Counted from the stretch's first letter, positions 27,804 to 38,153 are shown. The stretch: DNA of 64,000 bases from an uncultured Pelagibacteraceae bacterium (GCA_902523515.1 CABYZT010000003.1:68368-132367); one strand, 5' to 3'. Numbers and translations are program-made. The notes: generated from the sequence alone by a model not told the origin.

Positions 27804-28199
27804 ATGAAACTAACAATCCCTTATTATCTACATAAAGCAGGCGCTGGTTTTCCTTCCCCCGCTACTGATTATATCGAAGAAGATATTGATCTGAACATGC
27901 ATTTAATAAGAAATGTTCCAGCAACTTTCATTATCAGAGTTCAAGGTAAATCCATGGTCGATGTTGGGATTAATGATGGTGACTTATTGGTAGTTGATAA
28001 AAGTTTAAAACCAAAAAACTTTTCAACAGTGATTGCAAATGTTCATGATGAACTTGTGGTTAAAACTTTAGTTCAAGAACGAGATAAAAAATTTTTAACT
28101 TCTGGGTCTAAAGAATTTTCTGACAGAATTTTAATTAACGAAGAACAAGATATTTTTATTTGGGGGGTTGTTACTTATGTCATCCATTCAACGTACTAA
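27804..28199 (+). CDS. umuD: UmuD-like SOS mutagenesis protein (S24 peptidase)
   Basis: The self-cleaving accessory subunit of DNA polymerase V. From ATG 27804 it has 131 residues. [19 protein letters not shown] matches the UmuD cleavage region, with an Ala14-Gly15 bond where E. coli has Cys-Gly. The catalytic pair is Ser50 (QGKSMVD) and Lys87 (ELVVKTL), spaced 37 apart as in E. coli UmuD. There is no N-terminal helix-turn-helix, so it is not LexA. I prefer 27804 over the ATG at 27774, which lies inside the operator and adds unconserved residues. It overlaps umuC by 23 bases. Confidence 0.93.
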   Translation: MKLTIPYYLHKAGAGFPSPATDYIEEDIDLNMHLIRNVPATFIIRVQGKSMVDVGINDGDLLVVDKSLKPKNFSTVIANVHDELVVKTLVQERDKKFLTSGSKEFSDRILINEEQDIFIWGVVTYVIHSTY

Positions 28200-29454
28200 A
28201 AAAATAGCATTAATTGATTGTAATTCTTTTTATGTTTCATGCGAAAGATTATTTAATCCAAAAATAAGAAGAAAGCCTGTTGTTGTTTTATCTAATAATG
28301 ATGGTTGTATCATTTCAAGATCAAATGAAGCAAAAGCTTTAGGAATTAAAATGGGTGAACCCTATTTTAAAGCAAAAGATATTATTATTAAAAATAAAGT
28401 TGAAGTTTTCTCATCTAATTATTCTTTATATGGAGATTTGTCTAGAAGAGTGATGCGAACTCTTAAAAGATTTAATTCAGAAATAGAAGTTTATTCAATT
28501 GATGAAGCTTTTTTGGATTTATCAAACTTTCCTGATAGTGAAGTAGAAAAAGTTGGAAAAGAAATTAGAGAAACAGTTTTACAATGGACTGGTATTCCAA
28601 CAAGCATTGGAATAGCCAATACAAAAACTTTAAGCAAAGTTGCAAATCATATTGCAAAGAAAAAACAATCAGGGGTGACAAGCTTAATTGGAATAGAAAA
28701 CTTAGATCCTATTTTAGAAAAAGTTGAAATTAATGATGTCTGGGGAGTTGGAAGACAATTAACTAAGTTTTACCAAAAGCATGGAATTTATAATGCTAAA
28801 CAATTAAAAAATAAATCTAATACATGGATCAAAAAATCTTCTAATGTTTTAAGTTCGAGAACTGCAATGGAACTTAGAGGGATTTCTTGTATTGGATTAG
28901 AAACAACCACAACTAAAAGAAAGAGCTGTGTAGTTTCAAGATCATTTGGAAAAAGAATTGAAACGTTTCAAGAATTAAAAGAAGCAGTTGCAAATTATTG
29001 CTTAAATGCCTCTGAAAAAATTAGATCAGAGTCTTTAGTTGCAAAAGCAATTACCGTATTTGTTAGAACAAGTCCTTTCCAAAGAAACTTTGGTTACTAT
29101 TCAAATGCAAAGACCGTTGATTTTCCAATTGCAACAAACAATAGTATTGAAACAGTTAAGACAGCAGTTTCAATATTAGAAAGTATATTTAAAAATGGTT
29201 ACCGTTATCAAAAAGCAGGTGTAATGCTAACGGGTTTATCGAATGCTAGTGATAAAACAAATTTATTTACCTCTGAAAAGGATGAAAAAATAAATAGTTT
29301 AATGAGATCTATTGATAATACTAATCATCGATACGGAAGATCTACCTTGAGTGTTGCAAGTGCAGGAGTTCATAAAAAGTGGAATATGCGAAGACAGTAT
29401 TCTTCTAAAATTGATACAGCTGATTTCTATTGTTTACCAACAATTAGAGCATAA
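28177..29454 (+). CDS. umuC: DNA polymerase V catalytic subunit
   Basis: A Y-family translesion polymerase, about 425 residues. Motifs are [19 protein letters not shown] (first metal Asp), [36 protein letters not shown] (catalytic Asp-Glu), and [24 protein letters not shown]. The C-terminal UmuC region with [13 protein letters not shown] is present. An upstream TTG at 28168 is possible, but ATG 28177 gives a normal UmuC start. It is co-transcribed with umuD and convergent with ureG, 10 bases away. Confidence 0.95.
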   Translation: MSSIQRTKKIALIDCNSFYVSCERLFNPKIRRKPVVVLSNNDGCIISRSNEAKALGIKMGEPYFKAKDIIIKNKVEVFSSNYSLYGDLSRRVMRTLKRFNSEIEVYSIDEAFLDLSNFPDSEVEKVGKEIRETVLQWTGIPTSIGIANTKTLSKVANHIAKKKQSGVTSLIGIENLDPILEKVEINDVWGVGRQLTKFYQKHGIYNAKQLKNKSNTWIKKSSNVLSSRTAMELRGISCIGLETTTTKRKSCVVSRSFGKRIETFQELKEAVANYCLNASEKIRSESLVAKAITVFVRTSPFQRNFGYYSNAKTVDFPIATNNSIETVKTAVSILESIFKNGYRYQKAGVMLTGLSNASDKTNLFTSEKDEKINSLMRSIDNTNHRYGRSTLSVASAGVHKKWNMRRQYSSKIDTADFYCLPTIRA

Positions 29455-29464
29455 TAAAAAAACT

Positions 29465-30076
29465 CTATAGTCCACCTGATGAAAATAAGAATTTAGCAAC
29501 ATCTTCGACACCAATTTGTTTTTTCATCTGACAAAAAACATAAGGTAAGCCATTTCGGGCCTTTTTTACGTCTTCTTTCATGGTTTCCAGATTAACTTCT
29601 ACATGAGGAGCTAAATCTGTCTTGTTAATAATTAACAAGTCTGATTTTTGAATGGCAGGGCCACCTTTTCTAGGGATATCTCCACCCATACCAACGTCAA
29701 TAACATAAATAGATAGATCAACTAATTCAGGACTAAAAGTTGCTGCTAAATTATCTCCACCAGACTCGATTAAAATCAAATCAAGATCAGGAAATTTTTT
29801 TTTCATATTTTCTACAGCAAGCATATTAATTGAAGCATCTTCACGAATTGCTGTATGTGGACATCCTCCTGTTTCAACTCCTTTAATTCTTTCAAGAGGT
29901 AAAGCTTGAACTTTCATTAAAAATTCTGCATCTTCTTTTGTATAAATATCGTTTGATATTACAGCCATAGAAATTTTCTTTGATAAAAATTTACACAATT
30001 CAGCTGTTAAACTTGTCTTACCTGCACCAACAGGTCCACCTATTCCAACTTTTAATGGTCCATTTATATTTTTCAT
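29465..30076 (-). CDS. ureG: Urease accessory GTPase UreG
   Basis: A SIMIBI-class GTPase that powers nickel delivery to apo-urease. The 203 residues show the P-loop [18 protein letters not shown], the nickel-binding [32 protein letters not shown], and the guanine-specificity [10 protein letters not shown]. It is the last gene of the urease operon and overlaps ureF by 4 bases. Confidence 0.97.
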   Translation of the reverse strand: MKNINGPLKVGIGGPVGAGKTSLTAELCKFLSKKISMAVISNDIYTKEDAEFLMKVQALPLERIKGVETGGCPHTAIREDASINMLAVENMKKKFPDLDLILIESGGDNLAATFSPELVDLSIYVIDVGMGGDIPRKGGPAIQKSDLLIINKTDLAPHVEVNLETMKEDVKKARNGLPYVFCQMKKQIGVEDVAKFLFSSGGL

Positions 30077-30753
30077 GTCTTATAAATTCGCGTTTTCAAA
30101 TTTTCATGCTTGATACTGTAGATATCACTATTAAAACAAATTCCACCTAAGTCTTCTAAATTTAAATTTTGATTTTCTTTTTCTATTTCTCTTATTAATT
30201 TATAAGTTTTAATTATACAGTCCTGTCCAATTTTTTGCCCAATTGGTATATGTTTAATGCAAACATTTATTAGATTTGATACAAAGGATTGTAGATAAGA
30301 TACTATTGTTAAGTTAAGTGGTATATCAAAATGTTTAGCTGCTTTAGCGACTGCAATTGGATAAGCAGTATTTTCAAGAATTTTAAAATCCCAACTATCA
30401 GTTAACACTTTTCTAAAAGCATTACCCATTTCAACAGACTCTATTTTTCTTTCTTTAGATGGACAAAGAGATAAGGCCAGTTCATTTAACTCTTCTCCCT
30501 GATAGGTATATTTCATTAAAATTACATCATTTTTACCTGTTCCATATTTTAAGATACATTTTAAATAATCCAGAATATCTTCTTTTGACTTAATAAAATT
30601 ATCATTAATCATTGCCTCTAAACCATGAGAATATGAAAAACTTCCAACAGGAAATGATGGTGAAAACCAAGTTTGAAGAATTTGTAAAGATTCTTTTAAA
30701 TCTTTTTTACCTTTTATTTTAGTGTCTATGGCTATGGGTTCTACCAATTCCAT
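30073..30753 (-). CDS. ureF: Urease accessory protein UreF
   Basis: A 226-residue helical chaperone that, with UreD and UreG, forms the urease activation complex. [24 protein letters not shown] is the family signature, and later [21 protein letters not shown] matches the UreF core. The start at 30753 overlaps ureE by 35 bases. The roughly 25 residues ahead of the conserved region are variable, so a later start cannot be excluded, although no nearby in-frame ATG is visible. Confidence 0.94.
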   Translation of the reverse strand: MELVEPIAIDTKIKGKKDLKESLQILQTWFSPSFPVGSFSYSHGLEAMINDNFIKSKEDILDYLKCILKYGTGKNDVILMKYTYQGEELNELALSLCPSKERKIESVEMGNAFRKVLTDSWDFKILENTAYPIAVAKAAKHFDIPLNLTIVSYLQSFVSNLINVCIKHIPIGQKIGQDCIIKTYKLIREIEKENQNLNLEDLGGICFNSDIYSIKHENLKTRIYKT

Positions 30754-31162
30754 ATGCTCCTCCCTCTGGTTTAAAAGGTCTTAAAACTTTCTTAACCGTT
30801 CCTCCTAATTTTAATATCATTTTTTTTATTACTTCATCATACTGTATAAAAATTCTATCTTTTTCAATTTGACATGGCATATGCCTATTTCCAATATGCC
30901 ATATAAGTTGCATTAAATTTTTTCCTTTTATTTCAAGTAAACTTTCTTTTTTGTTTTTAATTAAAATCAAATTTCCACTTTGAAGTCTAAACGCTTGATT
31001 TTCTGAAAGTGATTTTGTTTCTGGTAAATTTACTAAAAATTCAAAACCGCTATCTGAAACAAGTTTTTTTCTTCTTAAAAATCGCTCATCATAAGATAAA
31101 GATATGTAGTCTTTTGCTTTATTTTTGGGGATTTTATTTACTATTAAAAAACAATTATCCAT
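30719..31162 (-). CDS. ureE: Urease nickel metallochaperone UreE
   Basis: Delivers nickel to the urease maturation complex. The 147 residues contain the conserved core MQLIWHIGNRHMPCQIE, with the metal-site His in GNRHMP, and [18 protein letters not shown]. The C-terminal tail THSHRH is a short His-rich nickel-binding end, much shorter than the long poly-His tails of some UreE proteins. It follows ureC by 3 bases and its end overlaps ureF. Confidence 0.95.
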   Translation of the reverse strand: MDNCFLIVNKIPKNKAKDYISLSYDERFLRRKKLVSDSGFEFLVNLPETKSLSENQAFRLQSGNLILIKNKKESLLEIKGKNLMQLIWHIGNRHMPCQIEKDRIFIQYDEVIKKMILKLGGTVKKVLRPFKPEGGAYGIGRTHSHRH

Positions 31163-31165
31163 AAG

Positions 31166-32872
31166 CTAAAACATAAAATATCTTTGTGCCAAAGGAAGTT
31201 CTTTGGCTGGTTCACAGGTAATAATTTCTCCATCAGCTTTTACTTCATAAGTCTCAGGATTAACCTCAATCTTTGGACACTTATTATTTAAAATCATGTC
31301 TTTTTTTGAAATAGTTCTTGTATTTTCTACAGGTAATAAGTCTTTTCTAATACTTGCATCTTTTAATGAATTCTTTTCAATTGCTAGTTTACTTGTGAAA
31401 ATTACTGAAGATTTTTCTAATGAAGTCCCAAATGATGAAAACATTGGTCTAGTGTATACCGGCTGTGGAGTTGGAATTGATGCATTTGGATCTCCCATTT
31501 GAGCGCAAGCTATACTTCCGCCTATCAATATCATCTCTGGTTTAGCTCCAAAAAATGCTGGGTCCCATAAAACTAAATCTGCACGTTTATTTTTTTCAAT
31601 ACTACCAATGTGTTTTGAAATTCCATGAGCGAGTGCTGGATTAATTGTATATTTTGCTAAATATCTTTTAACTCTAAAATTATCATTGTCCCCTTTTTCT
31701 TCTGGTAAACTTCCTCTTTGAACTTTCATTTTATGCGCAGTTTGCCAAGTTCTAATAATAACTTCTCCAACTCTACCCATAGCCTGACTATCTGATGCAA
31801 TAATTGAAAAGGCTCCCATGTCATGAAGAATATCTTCTGCTGCAATTGTTTCTCGTCTGATTCTGCTTTCAGCAAATGCTACATCCTCTGGAATAGATTT
31901 ATCGAGATGATGACAAACCATCAGCATATCCAGATGTTCCTCTATTGTATTAACTGTGTATGGTCTAGTTGGGTTTGTTGAAGAAGGAATAACATACTCT
32001 TCTCCACAAACTTTAATTATATCTGGTGCATGTCCACCACCAGCACCCTCTGTATGAAAAGCATGTATAGTTCGTTTGTTAATTGCTTTGATAGTATTTT
32101 CTACAAACCCACTTTCATTTAAAGTGTCTGTATGAATCATTACTTGAACATCATTTTTATCAGCAATATTTAAACAATTATCAATTGCTCCAGGAGTGGT
32201 TCCCCAATCCTCATGTAATTTTAAAGCTGAAGCTCCTGCTAGAATTTGTTCTTCAAGACCTTCTGGTAAAGAGGAATTTCCTTTACCAGCAAAAGCTAAA
32301 TTCATAGAAAAACCATCAGCAGATTGTATCATTCTTTGTATGTGCCATGGTCCAGGTGTACACGTTGTTGCAAGTGTTCCATGAGCAGGTCCAGTACCTC
32401 CTCCTAACATAGTTGTAATACCTGAGTGTAAAGCATCATCAATTTGTTGGGGACATATATAATGAATATGACTATCAAAACCCCCTGCTGTTAAAATTTT
32501 TCCTTCACCGGCAATTATCTCTGTTCCTGGACCAATGATAATATTTACTTTAGATTGAGTATCTGGATTTCCAGCTTTACCAATTTCAAATATTTTTCCG
32601 TCCTTTAAACCAACATCAGCCTTATAAATTCCATTTACATCAACTATTAAAGCATTAGTTATAACTGTATCTGCAGCTCCTTTTTCTCTACTGATTTGAG
32701 ATTGGCCCATGCCATCTCTTATTACTTTTCCACCACCAAACTTAACTTCTTCACCATAAATAGTTAGATCGTTTTCAACCTCAATAAATAATTCAGTATC
32801 TGCAAGCCTTACTTTATCTCCTGTAGTAGGCCCATACATATCCGCATAAGCTGCTCTAGAAATTTTAGCCAC
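31166..32872 (-). CDS. ureC: Urease alpha subunit (catalytic)
   Basis: The nickel-containing subunit that hydrolyses urea to ammonia and carbamate. The 568 residues match the bacterial alpha subunit. Visible site residues are the His pair in [14 protein letters not shown], the carbamylated Lys in [23 protein letters not shown], the flap [15 protein letters not shown] and CHHLD, and the Asp in [14 protein letters not shown]. All catalytic residues are present, so activity is expected. Its start overlaps the ureB stop by one base. Confidence 0.98.
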   Translation of the reverse strand: MAKISRAAYADMYGPTTGDKVRLADTELFIEVENDLTIYGEEVKFGGGKVIRDGMGQSQISREKGAADTVITNALIVDVNGIYKADVGLKDGKIFEIGKAGNPDTQSKVNIIIGPGTEIIAGEGKILTAGGFDSHIHYICPQQIDDALHSGITTMLGGGTGPAHGTLATTCTPGPWHIQRMIQSADGFSMNLAFAGKGNSSLPEGLEEQILAGASALKLHEDWGTTPGAIDNCLNIADKNDVQVMIHTDTLNESGFVENTIKAINKRTIHAFHTEGAGGGHAPDIIKVCGEEYVIPSSTNPTRPYTVNTIEEHLDMLMVCHHLDKSIPEDVAFAESRIRRETIAAEDILHDMGAFSIIASDSQAMGRVGEVIIRTWQTAHKMKVQRGSLPEEKGDNDNFRVKRYLAKYTINPALAHGISKHIGSIEKNKRADLVLWDPAFFGAKPEMILIGGSIACAQMGDPNASIPTPQPVYTRPMFSSFGTSLEKSSVIFTSKLAIEKNSLKDASIRKDLLPVENTRTISKKDMILNNKCPKIEVNPETYEVKADGEIITCEPAKELPLAQRYFMF

Positions 32873-33177
32873 TATAAATTACCCATAACTTTCTTATTGA
32901 ACCCATATATTTTTTTTAATCCATTTATTTCTATAAGCTCAACATCTTTAGATTGACCTGGTTCAAATCTAACAGCAGTTCCTGATGGTATATTTAATCT
33001 TTTTCCATATGATAATTTCCTATCAAAAACTAAATACTCGTTTGTTTCAAAAAAATGATAATGGCTTCCAACTTGTACGGGTCTATCTCCAGAATTAGAA
33101 ATTTTAATCTTAGTAACTTTGGAGTCTTTATTTAAGTCTATTTTATCGTTTTTTGTAATTACTTCACCTGGCTTCAT
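32872..33177 (-). CDS. ureB: Urease beta subunit
   Basis: A small structural subunit of urease, 101 residues. [16 protein letters not shown] and the core [17 protein letters not shown], then [20 protein letters not shown], are diagnostic. It is a separate gene rather than fused to ureA, as in most Proteobacteria. It follows ureA by 2 bases. Confidence 0.97.
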   Translation of the reverse strand: MKPGEVITKNDKIDLNKDSKVTKIKISNSGDRPVQVGSHYHFFETNEYLVFDRKLSYGKRLNIPSGTAVRFEPGQSKDVELIEINGLKKIYGFNKKVMGNL

Positions 33178-33179
33178 AA

Positions 33180-33485
33180 TTATGACCTAATAGGTTTGTG
33201 TACTGTTACTAACTTGGTTCCATCAGGAAAAGTAGCTTCTACTTGAACTTCCTTCACCATGTCTGGAATGCCTTCCATACAATCCTTTTTTTTAATTACA
33301 TGAGCTCCTGCCTCCATTAATTCTGCAACACTTTTGCCTTCTCTAGCTCCCTCGACTACAAAATCTGTTATTAAAGCTATAGCTTCTGGATAATTTAATT
33401 TTATACCTTTTGATAACCGATTTTTAGCAACAATTGCTGCAAGACTTATTAAAAGTTTATCTTTTTCTCTAGGAGTTAATTTCAT
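33180..33485 (-). CDS. ureA: Urease gamma subunit
   Basis: The smallest urease subunit, 101 residues. [20 protein letters not shown] opens the protein; [20 protein letters not shown] and the C-terminal [20 protein letters not shown] are typical. Together with ureB and ureC it builds the (alpha-beta-gamma)3 enzyme. It starts one base after the ureD stop. Confidence 0.97.
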   Translation of the reverse strand: MKLTPREKDKLLISLAAIVAKNRLSKGIKLNYPEAIALITDFVVEGAREGKSVAELMEAGAHVIKKKDCMEGIPDMVKEVQVEATFPDGTKLVTVHKPIRS

Positions 33486-34295
33486 TTAGATATTCCATAT
33501 TCTTGGTATTTTTGAACCTTCAGAAAAATAAGACAAAATTTTATCAATTGCAAATTTAAGATTATAACTATCCTTAGATAAAAATCTTACGATCAATTTA
33601 TTGTCCCAGTGAGAATAATTTGAAGTTGTATTTTCATTATTTGTTAGAGTTTCAGATAAATTATTCACATTATTCAAAAATTTTTTTCCTACAATAATAA
33701 TTGTCGCAATTGCAGAATTACTATTTAATGTAGAGAAACTATTAAAATATTTTTTCTCAAAAAAATTTGTATTTATTGCTTCTGTATGAATTAATTTATT
33801 ATCTATATTAATATTCCAAAAATCTAAAAAATATCCTTTTTCAAATACCTCCTTCATTGAAGTTCGTCCAAAAATAATATTTTCACAAAGTAGTAAATTT
33901 GAATCTTTCGATAAATTAAAATTTATTTTTCTTTTCAGATTACAATTATTAAATAAAATTAATTCTTTAGGTAACCAAAATAAACTTGAATTATTTAATA
34001 AATTTAAATTAATTTCTAAGTTAGCTGGATTACCAAACCCACTATATATTTTTTCTGCCGCCTGGGTTGAAATACATAGATTCGATTTTTGAATCTCTAT
34101 ATCGTAATTGTATTCATCTCCGCTGGTAATTCCACCAGCAGTATTTATAAGCATTAATTGTTTTAAATTTTCATGAAAATCTGGCATCAAAGCTTTTAAA
34201 GATCCTTGTTGATAAAGTTTTTGTAAATTTTGATCTTTAATTTTTATTTCTAATCTGCCTTTTGATTTTTCCAGTTTTTTTTGACTTATATTCAT
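33486..34295 (-). CDS. ureD: Urease accessory protein UreD
   Basis: A scaffold for urease activation, 269 residues and the first gene of ureDABCEFG. It is divergent in sequence but keeps the family pattern: GSLKALMPDFHENLKQLMLIN, TAGGITSGDEYNYDIEIQ, ISTQAAEKIYSGFGNPANLE (with the family's TQAAEKIY), and LFWLPKELILFNNCNLKRK. The Asn-rich, Lys-rich composition reflects the AT bias of the genome. The promoter is not clear (see rejected items). Confidence 0.93.
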   Translation of the reverse strand: MNISQKKLEKSKGRLEIKIKDQNLQKLYQQGSLKALMPDFHENLKQLMLINTAGGITSGDEYNYDIEIQKSNLCISTQAAEKIYSGFGNPANLEINLNLLNNSSLFWLPKELILFNNCNLKRKINFNLSKDSNLLLCENIIFGRTSMKEVFEKGYFLDFWNINIDNKLIHTEAINTNFFEKKYFNSFSTLNSNSAIATIIIVGKKFLNNVNNLSETLTNNENTTSNYSHWDNKLIVRFLSKDSYNLKFAIDKILSYFSEGSKIPRIWNI

Positions 34296-34330
34296 CCCTT
34301 TATCCTAGCACAAAAAAACTTTTTTATTAT

Positions 34331-34359
34331 TTGTCAATTATTAGAGCTTGAATTATCTT
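34331..34359 (+). promoter_or_regulatory. Predicted promoter of the small Cys-tailed gene
   Basis: TTGTCA (34331-34336) and TATCTT (34354-34359) are separated by 17 bases, giving a start near 34366 and a leader of about 16 bases before the ATG at 34382. Confidence 0.45.
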
Positions 34360-34381
34360 GCCTTTTTAATAAAAAAGTAAC

Positions 34382-34603
34382 ATGCAAAACCAAGAAATAG
34401 TCAAAATTATTGAAAACCTTAAAGGAAGAAGAGGTTATGAGGAAAAAAGAGCCGCTAAATTAGGCTTTGCTTCTCTTTATGAGTATTTTGAAGATAAGAT
34501 TGCAAAGAAACAAAAAGCATTTGAAGACGAACAAAAAGAATCAGAAGCTGCAAAAGCTGATAAGAAACCAAAAGCTAATAAAAAAAGCTGCGGTTGCTGT
34601 TAA
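34382..34603 (+). CDS. Small charged protein with a CGCC C-terminus, unknown
   Basis: A 73-residue, Lys/Glu/Ala-rich protein with no membrane segment. It begins MQNQEIVKIIENLKGRRGYE, has a helical middle (SLYEYFEDKIAKKQKAFEDE), a low-complexity KADKKPKANKK linker, and ends SCGCC. Three cysteines at the extreme C-terminus suggest metal or redox binding. I do not recognise the family. It is a lone plus-strand gene between two minus-strand operons and ends one base before the convergent lyase gene. Confidence 0.6.
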   Translation: MQNQEIVKIIENLKGRRGYEEKRAAKLGFASLYEYFEDKIAKKQKAFEDEQKESEAAKADKKPKANKKSCGCC

Positions 34604-35608
34604 TTAAAAAGGTCTTTGATTTGTCGGATATCCTAAATTCTCACAAGACCCAGATTGTGAAGATGTTGATTTACACAATTGTACATTACTTGCACCATTT
34701 ACTTGAGATTGATTTGATAACTGGCTCATAAGTTCTGAGCAACCACTCCATAAATCATCACAATTGTCAGATTTTCCTACGTTTGAGTATCTAATAATAG
34801 TATCAGGAATTTCTATGCCTTCTTTGGTGGCATTATCCATATGATGTCTATAAGGACCAAACTTAAATCTCACACTTGAAGCGCCTCCTAATGTATCACC
34901 AAAATAACTTGAAATTAATTTTCCATCTATCCACAAATGCAAAAAACCTTGTTCAGACCATTTTGCATTTATTAAAATATTGACCCACTTACCTTTTAAC
35001 CTTACAAAATTTTGATCTAAAGTAACAATGTAGTGATCAAAATAAAAATATTCAGACTCTGTCTCATTTTTAGTAGCCAAATAGTTTGATGAGTTAAAAA
35101 CCCATGAAAATCGGTTATCAATTATATTAAATTGCGCATCGCTAGTTTTTTCACCTTTCCCATAAAGTTTTTTAAAATCAAATAAACTGATCGTATGATT
35201 GTCTGTCCTTATATCTGCTGGCACAAAATATCCAATTCTATACCATTTAGTTTTATTTTTTTTTGTAGTTTCTTTATAAGGTTCCATGATTTGAAATCGC
35301 TGAGCATGACCTGGCACACCCCATCTTGTCCAATCTTGCTTGTGTCCCTCAAATGAATATTTTAAATTGAATTCTATCCCTTTTTCTTTAACTCCTAAAT
35401 GATCTTCAAATTCATCAAAGAATTTATAAAAGTCTGGATTTTTAATATTTCTTAATGGAAAAACCATTTTATTATCTAGTTGTGCTTTAAGTACATAATG
35501 AGCAAAATCTTTTTTTTCTTTTTTCTTCATTTTTATATGCCATTTATTTGCATACGAGATTGAAGGAACTAATAATAATATTAATAATATTGACAAAATT
35601 TTTTTCAT
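34604..35608 (-). CDS. Secreted heparinase-I-like polysaccharide lyase
   Basis: A 334-residue exported protein. I start it at MKKILSILLILLLVPSISYA (35608), a clear signal peptide; upstream in-frame sequence is only the reverse frame of the neighbour. The mature part has the jelly-roll pattern of the polysaccharide lyase family that includes heparin lyase I: QRFQIMEPYKETTKKNKTKW, WYRIGYFVPADI, GKWVNILINAKWSEQGFLHL, LWIDGKLISSYFGDTLGG and VRFKFGPYRHHMDNA. A Cys-containing tail follows. The glycan target is unknown. It begins 4 bases after the VCBS gene, last in a seven-gene unit. Confidence 0.78.
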   Translation of the reverse strand: MKKILSILLILLLVPSISYANKWHIKMKKKEKKDFAHYVLKAQLDNKMVFPLRNIKNPDFYKFFDEFEDHLGVKEKGIEFNLKYSFEGHKQDWTRWGVPGHAQRFQIMEPYKETTKKNKTKWYRIGYFVPADIRTDNHTISLFDFKKLYGKGEKTSDAQFNIIDNRFSWVFNSSNYLATKNETESEYFYFDHYIVTLDQNFVRLKGKWVNILINAKWSEQGFLHLWIDGKLISSYFGDTLGGASSVRFKFGPYRHHMDNATKEGIEIPDTIIRYSNVGKSDNCDDLWSGCSELMSQLSNQSQVNGASNVQLCKSTSSQSGSCENLGYPTNQRPF

Positions 35609-35612
35609 AATA

Positions 35613-37130
35613 TTAATATTTTTCAATTCCAAGATATGCAAACTTTGATTTTGTAGAAGGTATTGTAACAAACAATCTATAAAAATTGTTATTTTTCTTA
35701 AAAAAACTAGAAGCTCGTTCACAACCATATAACCCAAAACTTTCTTGATTAAATGATTTAGATGCTTGTTCAAAAGATTTGTTATCTTGATTAAAATACA
35801 TTGCACTTACTTGTTTTTTACAATCAATCCATGGACTAAACCAATCCTCTTTAAATCCATAAATATCATCTGTTCCATCTTTATTTATATCTGCAGTTTC
35901 AATTCTAAATGAACCATTGAGAGAAACTGGCATTACCTGATATTTTTCAAATGACTTGTCATTATTGTTTTTAAAAACATATAAAAACTCTTCAGTTTTA
36001 CAATCTTTTCCACGATCAAATGGTTTTGAATTATCTTTACGTTTACAAACTACATCTTTGGCAACGCCAATACTGTCTGTATTACCGTCTTTGTTAAAAT
36101 CTATAGCAGTAGAAATCCATGCTCGATCAGCCATTTTAAAAACTTTTTTATCTGATCCCTTTACCCAATATCCAGGTTTGTCGTTTATATCTCCTGTCCA
36201 TATTAGGAAGTTTGCTTTATCAGTTGGTTTTTCTTTAAATTGATAGCTATCAAGTTTTTCAAATTTTAATTTATTTTTTTTACTAGTTACTTTAGACCAA
36301 CAGAAAGTTGTATTTCCCAAACCTGGACAACTTCCAAAAATAATTGCTTCTTTTTTTGTTGGAAGAATATGATTAAACCCAATGTCTATAAAATTATTTG
36401 CTTTTTTAGCTTTTCGACATTTATTGGTTTTCATATCACAAACTTCAATACCGCCAGGTTTTTGGTCGCCATAGAAGTAATCAATAATTTCATAATATCC
36501 ATCTTGATTAAAATCAAAATACATTAAATCATGAGAAAAGTGAGGTGATCCAAAACTTTTTAGTTCATTTGAATTTAAATCAAAAATATAATTAACATCT
36601 TTCCAGCTGCTATTTCTATTTCTTCCATCTTCACGATTTCCTAGATAAACTATTTCTTCATTTCCATCACTATCAATATCCAAAACATTCATTCTTCTAG
36701 CGGTTAGAGGTAATGTTAAATGATTAGATTTTAATTCTAAATTATCTGTTTTAAATAAATTATCTAAATTTTCTAAACTTATACTGACAAGATGCGAAAA
36801 TGGTTGTTTGTCAGATTGTTTTCCCCACTCAACTACATTATTCCAAGTATGAGCAATAATTTTATTTCCATCTTTATTATCAATATATTTTAATAATTGA
36901 GGAGAGTTCCAAGTATTAATTGAATGTTCGTGTGATTTTACCTCATAATGATTTTCTAGCTTCTGAATAATTAAACAACTGTTTTCAGATTTGGTTCTTA
37001 TAAATTCTGATTTTATTTGCTCACATTTAAAAGGCTTGAATGAAATTTTTTGATTGATAGCTTTTTCATCAGAATAAGCATTAAAACTAAACAAAAATAA
37101 ACCTAAAAAAGTTAATAAAAATTTTTTCAC
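35613..37130 (-). CDS. Secreted VCBS/FG-GAP repeat protein
   Basis: A 505-residue exported protein with signal peptide KKFLLTFLGLFLFSFNAYS. At least four calcium-binding FG-GAP/VCBS-type repeats are visible: VLDIDSDGNEEIVYLGN, YFDFNQDGYYEIIDYFYG, AIDFNKDGNTDSIGVA and TADINKDGTDDIYGFKE, each with D-x-D/N-x-D-G. Such repeats form beta-propellers in extracellular adhesion or carbohydrate-binding proteins. No catalytic motif is seen. It sits between the glycoside hydrolase and lyase genes, so a carbohydrate-binding or surface role is plausible (inference). Confidence 0.8.
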   Translation of the reverse strand: MKKFLLTFLGLFLFSFNAYSDEKAINQKISFKPFKCEQIKSEFIRTKSENSCLIIQKLENHYEVKSHEHSINTWNSPQLLKYIDNKDGNKIIAHTWNNVVEWGKQSDKQPFSHLVSISLENLDNLFKTDNLELKSNHLTLPLTARRMNVLDIDSDGNEEIVYLGNREDGRNRNSSWKDVNYIFDLNSNELKSFGSPHFSHDLMYFDFNQDGYYEIIDYFYGDQKPGGIEVCDMKTNKCRKAKKANNFIDIGFNHILPTKKEAIIFGSCPGLGNTTFCWSKVTSKKNKLKFEKLDSYQFKEKPTDKANFLIWTGDINDKPGYWVKGSDKKVFKMADRAWISTAIDFNKDGNTDSIGVAKDVVCKRKDNSKPFDRGKDCKTEEFLYVFKNNNDKSFEKYQVMPVSLNGSFRIETADINKDGTDDIYGFKEDWFSPWIDCKKQVSAMYFNQDNKSFEQASKSFNQESFGLYGCERASSFFKKNNNFYRLFVTIPSTKSKFAYLGIEKY

Positions 37131-37142
37131 AAATAGATTTTA

Positions 37143-38153
37143 TTAAAATTCTAAAGTTTTTGAAGACCCGTCTTTATATGTGAACTCTACTTTTTTTTCT
37201 GAAATACTTTTTATTGATGTAAAACCATCATATTCAGCAATAAATTCATTTAATTTTTTTCTACTTTTCTTGCTCATTTTTGTGCCTGGTGCATTCACAC
37301 CAACATCAATAATTACTTCTGCCCCATTTAAAAAAGCATTTACCCAAGCTTTTACTGGAGGACCACATGTCATAGCTTCAGTTAACCAGATAGGTTTATT
37401 TACATCTACACTTTTTAATAAGGCTGCAAATTCATCAACCCAAAGCTGTTTATCACATTGCCCATCTGGGCCACTTATGTGGTGTATGTTTGCAATATCA
37501 AAATTATCTTTAATTTTTGGCAAAACAACTTTCCAATACTTTTTACTTTCTGGAAACATTCCAGCTGCTCCAGCCATGACAATTACTGCATCTGGTTGTT
37601 TTTCTTTGATCACTTTTGATGAGAAATTAAAGATTTCAACAAAATCTTCCTTACTTCCTTTAAAAAACATTTTAAATTCTGGTTCATTCATTACATCCCA
37701 ATATTTTATAGGTTTGGTTAATCCAGGCATATCATTTGAACCATCACCATCATAACGATCTACTAATTTTATAAGAAAATTTTTATAATCATCCATTGAA
37801 CAAGGCTTGCTTAAATATTTTGTAAAACGTTTTCCAAATGGACTTTTAGCTTTTTTTCTTTTACAAGATTTTTGTTCCCAATTTGCATGAGGCCAGATAG
37901 TAGCTAAAATTGTTTGATTTTGTTCTTGTGCGTAAACAACATGTTTATCTACTTCTTCCCAACTAAACTTTCCCTTTTCTTTTTCAATATGGTTCCAAAT
38001 AAAAGGTCCTGGATGTGGCCTGACCCATTGACCATCTTTACCTCTCATTTTTTCATCTCGCATTTCGGTTAATTCACCAAATCTCGATTGAGAGTTTGCA
38101 GAATTAGTTAAAAATAAAAGAGATAGTAAAATTATTAATAATTTATTCATCAA
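37143..38153 (-). CDS. Secreted clan-A glycoside hydrolase
   Basis: A 336-residue exported TIM-barrel enzyme. The signal peptide is NKLLIILLSLLFLTNSANS. The acid/base motif KYWDVMNEPEFKMF (Asn-Glu-Pro) and nucleophile motif PIWLTEAMTC are the paired glutamates of clan GH-A retaining hydrolases, with NIHHISGPDG between them. It resembles GH5/GH10/GH39-type enzymes, but I cannot fix the family or substrate. It overlaps DUF1501 by 4 bases. The GH-lyase pairing suggests cleavage of one glycan. Confidence 0.75.
   Translation of the reverse strand: MMNKLLIILLSLLFLTNSANSQSRFGELTEMRDEKMRGKDGQWVRPHPGPFIWNHIEKEKGKFSWEEVDKHVVYAQEQNQTILATIWPHANWEQKSCKRKKAKSPFGKRFTKYLSKPCSMDDYKNFLIKLVDRYDGDGSNDMPGLTKPIKYWDVMNEPEFKMFFKGSKEDFVEIFNFSSKVIKEKQPDAVIVMAGAAGMFPESKKYWKVVLPKIKDNFDIANIHHISGPDGQCDKQLWVDEFAALLKSVDVNKPIWLTEAMTCGPPVKAWVNAFLNGAEVIIDVGVNAPGTKMSKKSRKKLNEFIAEYDGFTSIKSISEKKVEFTYKDGSSKTLEF

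Noticed and set aside
34302..34337. TTGACA plus TAGGAT as a ureD promoter on the minus strand
   Set aside because: The spacer is about 24 bases, too long for a sigma70 promoter; no better -10 at 16-18 bases.
35609..35806. N-terminal extension of the polysaccharide lyase reading frame
   Set aside because: The upstream part overlaps the VCBS gene in another frame and precedes a perfect signal peptide starting at 35608.
37180..37755. 191-codon ORF opposite the glycoside hydrolase
   Set aside because: Mirror frame of a gene with clear catalytic motifs; no protein-like domain pattern or start signal.
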